In this document: positions 6,832 through 10,428 of the stretch, piece by piece | Numbering within the stretch: position 1 is the stretch's first letter | Layout of the letters: every line of letters begins with the position of its first letter | Assembly: GCA_045532255.1 (NCBI GenBank) | Contig: JAZSFO010000019.1 | Span: 1 to 10,428 of the forward strand | Reading direction: 5' to 3' | DNA length: 10,428 nucleotides | From: RGIG8748 sp045532255 | GTDB taxonomy: Bacteria; Bacillota; Clostridia; UMGS1810 | Translations under genes and position numbers: made by a program | Notes under the pieces: generated by a model | What the model was told of the DNA's origin: nothing | What the model saw: the letters and a program-made list of their open reading frames with translations, nothing else | Database searches by the model: none

Positions 6832-6860
6832 TTGACATATTGGCAAAAATGTATTACAAT
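6832..6860 (+). promoter_or_regulatory. Sigma-A promoter of rplM-rpsI
   Basis: TTGACA (6832-6837, perfect), a 17-bp spacer, TACAAT (6855-6860, 5/6). A run of A/T tracts directly upstream (6801-6831) would suit an UP element contacting the polymerase alpha subunits, in line with strong ribosomal-protein expression. The predicted leader is only about 30 nt, too short for a classic L13-type autoregulatory leader. Confidence 0.88.
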
Positions 6861-6897
6861 ACCAAATGTTGAATAAATCATTACGGAGGTTAATCTA

Positions 6898-7335
6898 ATG
6901 AGCACATTTATGGCTAAACCGGCTGAAGTAGAAAGAAAATGGTACATTATAGATGCTGCAGGCAAGCCCCTTGGTAGAGTTGCAAGCGCTGCCGCTTCTA
7001 TACTCAGAGGTAAAATCAAACCTACATTCACACCCCATGTTGATTGCGGTGACTTTGTAATCATCCTCAATGCTGACAAAGCTGTTCTTACAGGTAACAA
7101 GCTTGAGCAGAAGTATTACAGATACCACACAGGTTATGTAGGCGGCCTCAAGGAAATCAAGTATAAGACCCTGATGGCAGAAAAGCCCGAAAAGGCTATG
7201 ACATTGGCTGTTAAGGGTATGCTCCCCCACAACACACTCGGCGCAAAGGCTTTGACAAGACTCAGAGTATATGCAGGCGCAGAGCATGAGCATGCAGCAC
7301 AGAATCCTGAAGTTTACACAGGAATTATTAAATAA
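6898..7335 (+). CDS. rplM: 50S ribosomal protein L13
   Basis: A large-subunit protein that binds 23S rRNA early in assembly. The product has 145 residues, normal for bacteria. KWYIIDAAGKPLGRVAS lies near the N-terminus, HVDCGDFVIILNADK at about 47-61, YYRYHTGYVGGLK at about 73-85, and the family signature VKGMLPHNTLGAKALTRLRV at about 105-124. GGAGG (6885-6889) with an 8-base spacer supports the ATG at 6898. A second ATG at codon 5 is too far from that site. Followed after 14 bp by rpsI, the usual bacterial pair. Confidence 0.98.
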   Translation: MSTFMAKPAEVERKWYIIDAAGKPLGRVASAAASILRGKIKPTFTPHVDCGDFVIILNADKAVLTGNKLEQKYYRYHTGYVGGLKEIKYKTLMAEKPEKAMTLAVKGMLPHNTLGAKALTRLRVYAGAEHEHAAQNPEVYTGIIK

Positions 7336-7349
7336 GGAGGATACTTAAA

Positions 7350-7739
7350 ATGGCTAATGAGTTATATGGTACAGGAAGAAGAAAAAGCTCTGTTGCAAGA
7401 GTAAGAATTGTTCCCGGAACCGGTAAAATTACTATAAACGACAGAGATATCGACGATTTCTTTGGTTTGGAAACACTTAAGGTTGTTGTAAGACAGCCCC
7501 TCGTTGCTACAGATACACTCGGCAAGTTCGATGTTATTGCCAAGGTTACAGGCGGCGGATTTACAGGTCAGGCAGGTGCTATAAGACACGGTCTTTCAAG
7601 AGCACTCCTTACTGTTGATGAAGAATACAGACCTGCTCTCAAGGCTGCAGGCTTCCTCACAAGAGACCCCAGAATGAAAGAAAGAAAGAAATACGGTCTC
7701 AAGGCAGCTCGTCGTGCTCCACAGTTCAGCAAGAGATAA
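7350..7739 (+). CDS. rpsI: 30S ribosomal protein S9
   Basis: A small-subunit head protein whose C-terminal tail reaches the P-site tRNA. The product has 129 residues. The N-terminus is YGTGRRKSSVARVRIVPGTG, the signature GGGFTGQAGAIRHGLSRAL is at about 68-86, and the conserved basic tail RDPRMKERKKYGLKAARRAP ends in QFSKR. AAGGAGG (7334-7340) overlaps the rplM stop. The last 20 bases of the gene region (7721-7740) recur exactly at 7893-7912 downstream. Confidence 0.98.
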   Translation: MANELYGTGRRKSSVARVRIVPGTGKITINDRDIDDFFGLETLKVVVRQPLVATDTLGKFDVIAKVTGGGFTGQAGAIRHGLSRALLTVDEEYRPALKAAGFLTRDPRMKERKKYGLKAARRAPQFSKR

Positions 7740-7785
7740 TCAATTACATTATCAAAAAAGCACTCACTTTTCGGTGGGTGCTTTT
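7721..7785 (+). repeat. Direct repeat copy 1: rpsI 3' end plus terminator
   Basis: Two blocks recur downstream in the same order. The first, ACAGTTCAGCAAGAGATAAT, holds the last codons and stop of rpsI (7721-7740 versus 7893-7912, 20 of 20). The second is a 24-base block with the terminator's left arm (7748-7771 versus 7922-7945, 24 of 24). The offsets are 172 and 174 bases. Confidence 0.85.
7754..7785 (+). terminator. Rho-independent terminator of rplM-rpsI
   Basis: The stem GCACTCAC (7760-7767) pairs with GTGGGTGC (7774-7781) with one G-T pair, around a 6-base loop. It is flanked by A6 on the left and T4 on the right. It starts 15 bp after the rpsI stop. Confidence 0.9.
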
Positions 7786-7823
7786 ATTACGTCTATACAC
7801 AGTCTCCCCTTGCTTCCCTGTGG

Positions 7824-7848
7824 TTGTGTTAAACATAGTTTAACACAA
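7824..7848. repeat. Palindrome 1 between the duplicated terminators
   Basis: TTGTGTTAAAC (7824-7834) and GTTTAACACAA (7838-7848) form a perfect 11-bp inverted repeat around ATA; the symmetry extends to 13 with one mismatch. There is no coding gene to regulate next to it, since both neighbours end here. A shorter CACAG/CTGTG repeat (7798-7802, 7818-7822) lies just to its left. Confidence 0.75.
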
Positions 7849-7857
7849 TCGAAACTA

Positions 7858-7880
7858 AAAATATGCCACTGGCATATTTT
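7858..7880. repeat. Palindrome 2 between the duplicated terminators
   Basis: AAAATATGCCA (7858-7868) and TGGCATATTTT (7870-7880) form a perfect 11-bp inverted repeat with a single central C. As a hairpin it would have a 10-bp stem and a three-base loop. It lies 9 bp right of palindrome 1 and 12 bp left of the second rpsI-tail copy. Confidence 0.75.
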
Positions 7881-7892
7881 CTTTACGTTCCG

Positions 7893-7960
7893 ACAGTTCA
7901 GCAAGAGATAATTTATACTATATTATCAAAAAAGCACTCACTTTTTGTGGGTGCTTTTTT
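7893..7960 (+). repeat. Direct repeat copy 2: relict rpsI tail plus terminator
   Basis: A second copy of the rpsI 3' end (ACAGTTCAGCAAGAGATAAT, 7893-7912), followed by the same terminator block (7922-7945). It is separated from copy 1 by about 107 bp of unrelated palindromic DNA. The relict could encode only QFSKR and has no start, so it is a non-coding remnant. Likely a local duplication, or an insertion next to a duplicated end. Confidence 0.8.
7928..7960. terminator. Bidirectional terminator between rpsI and the permease gene
   Basis: GCACTCAC (7934-7941) pairs with GTGGGTGC (7947-7954) around a 5-base T loop, flanked by A6 (7928-7933) and T6 (7955-7960). With these tracts it can work on both strands. 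It sits against the permease stop codon (7959-7961), so it probably ends the exoIII-permease transcript and backs up the first rpsI terminator. Confidence 0.88.
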
Positions 7961-9059
7961 ATAATACAAGCATTATAGCAAGAAGAATTGCAAGGAACGA
8001 AAAGTTTATAACAGAAAACATAATTATGTACTGTCTGGTTTTTTGGGGGTTATGGAGTGTATATTCCCTGAATGTAATAAGGCTTGCCAGCGATGCAATA
8101 AGAGTTCCCACACCGCCTATATTTACGCCTATGAGCAAATCCCTGTAATTGTCGGTAAACTGCGACAGAAGTATTGCGGACGGAACATTACTTATTACCT
8201 GACAGGAAATGGTGCTAAACAGCAGTGTACTCTTTGAGAGCAAAATCGAAAACAGCTTTCGCACCGCCTCAATACGAGCCATATTGCCCGAAAAGACAAA
8301 GAAGAATACAAATGTCAGAAGAAGCGGATAATCCACCATTGCAAGTGCTCTCCTATCGACAAACATCAGCACAAGAGGTATGATAATTAGTCCCAACCAA
8401 TACGGAACTGTCCTGAATACTATTGCTATCGACAGTGAAAAAAGAAGTGAATATATAAGCGTTCTGCCCTTTCTTATCGGCATAGGTTTATCTTCAAGTT
8501 TAAGAGGCTTGTTCTCTATAAAAAGGCAACAAATGGTAATCAGCACAACAGATATAACAAAGGGCAGAAGCATGATGCTCACAAATTCGCCGTTTGGTAT
8601 ATTAAAGCGTGTATAAAGATACAAATTCTGCGGATTGCCAAAGGGTGTAAGCATACCGCCGAGATTTGCGGATATATTTTGCATAATAAAAGTAAATGCC
8701 ATATACTTTTTGTTATCTGTGCTTTCGAGCACAAAATATCCAAGCGGCAGAAATGTGATTAGTGCCATATCGTTAGCAATAAGCATAGAGCCTATAAATG
8801 TTATATACACAAGTGCAAGGATTGCATATCGGGAGCTTTTGAAAACCTTAACTATATTCTGTGCAAGAATATAGAAAAAGTTAATATTCTTAAATGCACA
8901 AACCACCGCCAGAACACAAAACAGACAGGAAAGTGTCTTAAGGTCAAAATATCCAAGATACTCCCTGTCGGGCGGTATGATAAAGCATGTAATTACTGCC
9001 GCTATGAATGCTATAAACATAACGGCATTTTGTCTTATATAGTATGATATTTTATTCAT
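7959..9059 (-). CDS. SLC13/ArsB-like membrane permease
   Basis: A polytopic inner-membrane protein of 366 residues with about 10 hydrophobic segments and almost no soluble domain. Features of the ion-transporter (SLC13/ArsB/CitM) superfamily are visible. In the first half there are LIANDMALITFLPL (about 93-106) and NISANLGGMLTPFGNPQNL (about 128-146). In the second half there are QVISNVPSAILLSQF (about 287-301) and GVNIGGVGTLIASLASLI (about 311-328). These paired N-P/G-N motifs look like the two halves of the transport core. Substrate cannot be told: dicarboxylate, citrate, arsenite or another anion are all possible. It begins 5 bp after the exonuclease gene ends, with AGAGG inside that gene's end, so the two are co-transcribed. 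At 366 residues it is a little shorter than many relatives. Confidence 0.82.
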   Translation of the reverse strand: MNKISYYIRQNAVMFIAFIAAVITCFIIPPDREYLGYFDLKTLSCLFCVLAVVCAFKNINFFYILAQNIVKVFKSSRYAILALVYITFIGSMLIANDMALITFLPLGYFVLESTDNKKYMAFTFIMQNISANLGGMLTPFGNPQNLYLYTRFNIPNGEFVSIMLLPFVISVVLITICCLFIENKPLKLEDKPMPIRKGRTLIYSLLFSLSIAIVFRTVPYWLGLIIIPLVLMFVDRRALAMVDYPLLLTFVFFFVFSGNMARIEAVRKLFSILLSKSTLLFSTISCQVISNVPSAILLSQFTDNYRDLLIGVNIGGVGTLIASLASLITFREYTLHNPQKTRQYIIMFSVINFSFLAILLAIMLVL

Positions 9060-9064
9060 TCTCG

Positions 9065-9823
9065 TCAGACCTCTAAAGTAAGCTCTACGGGGCAGTGGTC
9101 CGAACCCATTATTTCTGTGTGGATTTTTGCATCTGCAAGTTTTGGTATAAGGTCATCGGATGCGAGGAAATAGTCTATACGCCACCCTGCATTCTTTGCC
9201 CTTGCACTAAATCTGTATGACCACCACGAATATATGTCCGTCATATCAGGGTAGAAATAACGGAATGTATCTGTAAATCCCGCGTTTTTAAGCATACGGA
9301 ATTTTTCTCTTTCCTCATCTGTAAAGCCTGCATTGTGCCTGTTGGTTTTTGGATTTTTGAGGTCTATTTCCTCTGCAGCAACATTTAAGTCTCCGCACAC
9401 TATGACGGATTTATTTTCCTTTAGAGAGCAAAGATAACCCCTGAAGGCATCCTCCCACTCCATGCGGTAGCCCAGTCTCTTCAGCTCATTCTGGGAATTG
9501 GGTGTGTATACGCATACAAAGTAAAAACTATCAAATTCCAGAGTAACTACTCTTCCCTCCGTGTCATGCTCGGCTATGCCTATGCCGTATGTCACGCTCT
9601 TTGGTTCTTCCTTACTAAAAACTGCCGTTCCCGAATAGCCTTTTTTCTCAGCATAGTTCCAATACTGAAAATATCCCGGGGTCTCTAAATCTATCTGCCC
9701 CTCCTGAAGCTTGGTTTCCTGCACGCAGAAGATATCTGCATTAAGGGATGAAAACACATCATAAAAATTTTTACCGCATACGGCTCTTAAGCCGTTGACA
9801 TTCCATGAAATAAATTTTTTCAC
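9065..9823 (-). CDS. Exodeoxyribonuclease III / AP endonuclease (ExoA/Xth family)
   Basis: A base-excision repair enzyme that cuts DNA at abasic sites and trims 3' ends. The product has 252 residues, full length. All catalytic motifs are present: SWNVNGLRA (6-14), QETK with Glu36, YTPNS (106-110, Tyr106), GDLNVA with Asp145 and Asn147, RHNAGFTDEER (162-172), YSWWSYR (198-204), GWRIDYFLAS (213-222), and GSDHCPV with Asp242 and His243. The start is a GTG at 9823 with GGAGG (9830-9834) close upstream; no better ATG exists. It heads a two-gene unit with the permease. I found no convincing promoter in the gap up to the tRNA terminator (9824-9879), so partial read-through from the tRNA is possible. 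The names exoA or xth would both be reasonable. Confidence 0.96.
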   Translation of the reverse strand: MKKFISWNVNGLRAVCGKNFYDVFSSLNADIFCVQETKLQEGQIDLETPGYFQYWNYAEKKGYSGTAVFSKEEPKSVTYGIGIAEHDTEGRVVTLEFDSFYFVCVYTPNSQNELKRLGYRMEWEDAFRGYLCSLKENKSVIVCGDLNVAAEEIDLKNPKTNRHNAGFTDEEREKFRMLKNAGFTDTFRYFYPDMTDIYSWWSYRFSARAKNAGWRIDYFLASDDLIPKLADAKIHTEIMGSDHCPVELTLEV

Positions 9824-9879
9824 TTTTTGCCTCCAAAAAACATTATTTAATCTGCCCGAGTTTTCTGTAATAATTTATG

Positions 9880-9911
9880 AAAAAACGACAAGCCGAAACT
9901 TGTCGTTTTTT
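9880..9911 (-). terminator. Rho-independent terminator of tRNA-Leu
   Basis: A 13-bp perfect stem including A6/T6 tracts (9880-9892 with 9899-9911) around a 6-base loop. It starts one base beyond the tRNA CCA end. The flanking tracts make it potentially bidirectional. Confidence 0.92.
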
Positions 9912-9912
9912 C

Positions 9913-9995
9913 TGGTGCGGCTGAAGGGACTTGAACCCCCACGGTTTCCCGCCAGAACCTAAATCTGGTGCGTCTGCCAATTCCGCCACAGCCGC
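9913..9995 (-). tRNA. tRNA-Leu (anticodon UAG)
   Basis: On the minus strand the acceptor stem GCGGCTG pairs with CAGCCGC, followed by discriminator A and an encoded CCA (9913-9915). The D arm carries GGCGGAATTGGCAGACGC, and the anticodon stem CCAGA/TCTGG encloses the loop TTTAGGT, giving anticodon TAG (decodes CUA and other CUN). A long variable arm (CGGGAAACCG) marks a class II tRNA. The T arm has TTCAAGT in the loop. Length 83 with CCA. Confidence 0.97.
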
Positions 9996-10006
9996 AAACT
10001 TTATAA

Positions 10007-10089
10007 AATGGAAAATGGAAAGCGGAAAATGGAAAATTATAATTATTTCGAAGATTTTATTTTCAACTATCAACTTTCAATTTTCAATT
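10007..10089 (-). repeat. Imperfect inverted repeat forming the tRNA-Leu leader
   Basis: The left arm (10007-10036) is built of GGAAAATGGAAA-like units and the right arm (10060-10089) of TCAACTTTCAATT-like units. Read in reverse complement the right arm matches the left at about 23 of 30 positions, with a 23-base middle part. From the promoter at 10097-10125 transcription would start near 10090, exactly at the arm, so the roughly 95-nt leader of the tRNA precursor could fold into a long imperfect hairpin that RNase P removes. No gene lies here. Confidence 0.55.
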
Positions 10090-10096
10090 CTTTAAC

Positions 10097-10125
10097 ATTT
10101 TATCATATGTTGTGCATATTGTCAA
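10097..10125 (-). promoter_or_regulatory. Sigma-A promoter of tRNA-Leu
   Basis: On the minus strand TTGACA (10120-10125, perfect) and TAAAAT (10097-10102, 5/6) are separated by 17 bp. Predicted start near 10090, about 95 bases before the mature tRNA end. Confidence 0.85.
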
Positions 10126-10156
10126 TCACTTTCTAAGCTAATTTGCCATATAAAAA

Positions 10157-10185
10157 TTGACATTTGACCGCCTTGGATGTATAAT
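10157..10185 (+). promoter_or_regulatory. Perfect-consensus sigma-A promoter facing the hairpin array
   Basis: TTGACA (10157-10162) and TATAAT (10180-10185) with exactly 17 bp between them: a full match to the vegetative consensus. Predicted start near 10192. Downstream within the window there is no ORF, only a hairpin and then the mini-hairpin array, so it may drive a structured non-coding RNA or a gene beyond the right edge. It runs divergently from the tRNA promoter, with about 30 bp between the two -35 boxes. Confidence 0.8.
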
Positions 10186-10186
10186 A

Positions 10187-10216
10187 AAAAAAGCATTCAC
10201 TTTTGTGAATGGTTTT
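10187..10216 (+). terminator. Terminator-like hairpin at the predicted transcript start
   Basis: CATTCAC (10194-10200) pairs with GTGAATG (10205-10211) around TTTT. A-rich sequence lies left and T4 (10213-10216) right. It resembles the two rpsI-side terminators (shared pattern AAAAAAGCAYTCACTTTT). Because it overlaps the predicted start of the perfect promoter, it cannot act as an ordinary terminator for that transcript. It might stabilise its 5' end or be a relict. Confidence 0.5.
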
Positions 10217-10242
10217 ATGTTTATTAGTGCATATATTTTAAT

Positions 10243-10404
10243 GAAATATCAACTCCGTTGATATGAAATAATCCTGCGGATTATGAAATATTTTTCTTTC
10301 AGAAAAATGTGAAATAAAATACGCCTTTTCATATTGCGAAGCAATATTTCATACACGAAGTGTATTTCATAGCGAAGCTATTTCATTTGCCGCAGGCGAA
10401 TTTC
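10243..10404. repeat. Array of seven triloop mini-hairpins with GAA/TTC spacers
   Basis: Seven consecutive inverted repeats: 10246-10264 (8 bp, loop TCC), 10268-10284 (7 bp, TGC), 10290-10308 (8 bp, TTC), 10331-10347 (7 bp, GAA), 10351-10365 (6 bp, GAA), 10369-10381 (5 bp, GAA), 10385-10401 (7 bp with one T-G, GCA). In the left three the spacers are GAA (one is GAAAT) and the bottom-strand loops are GGA, GCA and GAA. In the right four the spacers are exactly TTC and the top-strand loops are GAA, GAA, GAA and GCA. So one structural unit, a stem capped by a GNA loop followed by TTC, is used in both orientations, diverging from a centre at 10309-10330. The stems differ in sequence. No ORF fits. 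Function unknown. Confidence 0.85.
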
Positions 10405-10407
10405 ATT

Positions 10408-10428
10408 GAAAAAAGCACCGACAAAGTC
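10408..10428 (+). terminator. Left half of a probable terminator cut by the window edge
   Basis: A tract of A followed by GCACCGAC, AAA and GTC. The GAC/GTC pair with AAA loop is visible at 10420-10428. If this is a rho-independent terminator, the bases beyond the edge should continue GGTGC and then a T tract. It would close a transcript made through the hairpin array. Confidence 0.4.

Noticed and set aside
6861..6897. L13 autoregulatory leader RNA upstream of rplM
   Set aside because: The predicted leader is only about 30 nt and shows no conserved hairpins.
7824..7848. Rex-type operator
   Set aside because: The GTTAA/TTAAC halves are there but too far apart for a Rex site, and no promoter or gene start is next to it.
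7714..7911. Open frame of 65 codons spanning the rpsI duplication
   Set aside because: It begins inside rpsI in another frame and covers a terminator and two palindromes; no start signal.
9843..10073. Minus-strand open frame of 76 codons across the tRNA
   Set aside because: It translates the tRNA-Leu gene itself (the familiar spurious AELADAPDLGSGGKPWGFKS peptide).
10243..10404. CRISPR array
   Set aside because: There are no identical repeats with unique spacers; the conserved part is a 3-base spacer plus stem design, and the units are far too short.

Overview
The window looks like chromosome from an endospore-forming Clostridia member (Firmicutes, probably a gut Oscillospirales/Ruminococcaceae-type lineage; the species cannot be named from the sequence). 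The reasons are a complete spoIIIAA-AH operon, a close SigH homologue, strong Shine-Dalgarno sites, sigma-A-type promoters with 17-bp spacers, and rho-independent terminators rich in A/T tracts.

Region 1 (1-1372, minus strand) is a vegetative operon: an Asp23/Gls24-family protein (yqhY-like), nusB, and the first 160 codons of xseA, which runs off the left edge. Its own sigma-A-like promoter overlaps the 3' end of spoIIIAH. The accBC and folD genes found in the B. subtilis version of this neighbourhood are absent. Region 2 (1359-5921, minus strand) is the whole spoIIIA operon in canonical order AA, AB, AC, AD, AE, AF, AG, AH. Its genes overlap or lie within a few bases of each other, and together they encode the mother-cell side of the feeding-tube complex. 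A possible sigma-E promoter lies upstream. Region 3 (6034-6663, plus strand) is sigH, transcribed divergently from spoIIIA across a 112-bp region and closed by a strong terminator.

Region 4 (6832-7785, plus strand) is the rplM-rpsI operon with a near-consensus promoter, preceded by a purine-rich repeat. Its terminator is followed by a second copy of the rpsI 3' end plus terminator. Between the two copies is about 110 bp holding two near-perfect palindromes. The second terminator also faces the convergent minus-strand pair of exodeoxyribonuclease III and an SLC13/ArsB-like permease (7959-9823). Region 5 is a tRNA-Leu(UAG) gene on the minus strand with its own promoter, a leader of about 95 nt that could fold back on itself, and a terminator adjoining its CCA end.

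Region 6 (10126-10428) has no gene. It starts with a perfect-consensus plus-strand promoter, then a terminator-like hairpin, then a regular array of seven mini-hairpins with three-base loops. The hairpins are separated by GAA in the left part and TTC in the right part, and the last unit runs into what looks like a terminator cut by the window edge. This array is the least explained and most interesting structure in the window.
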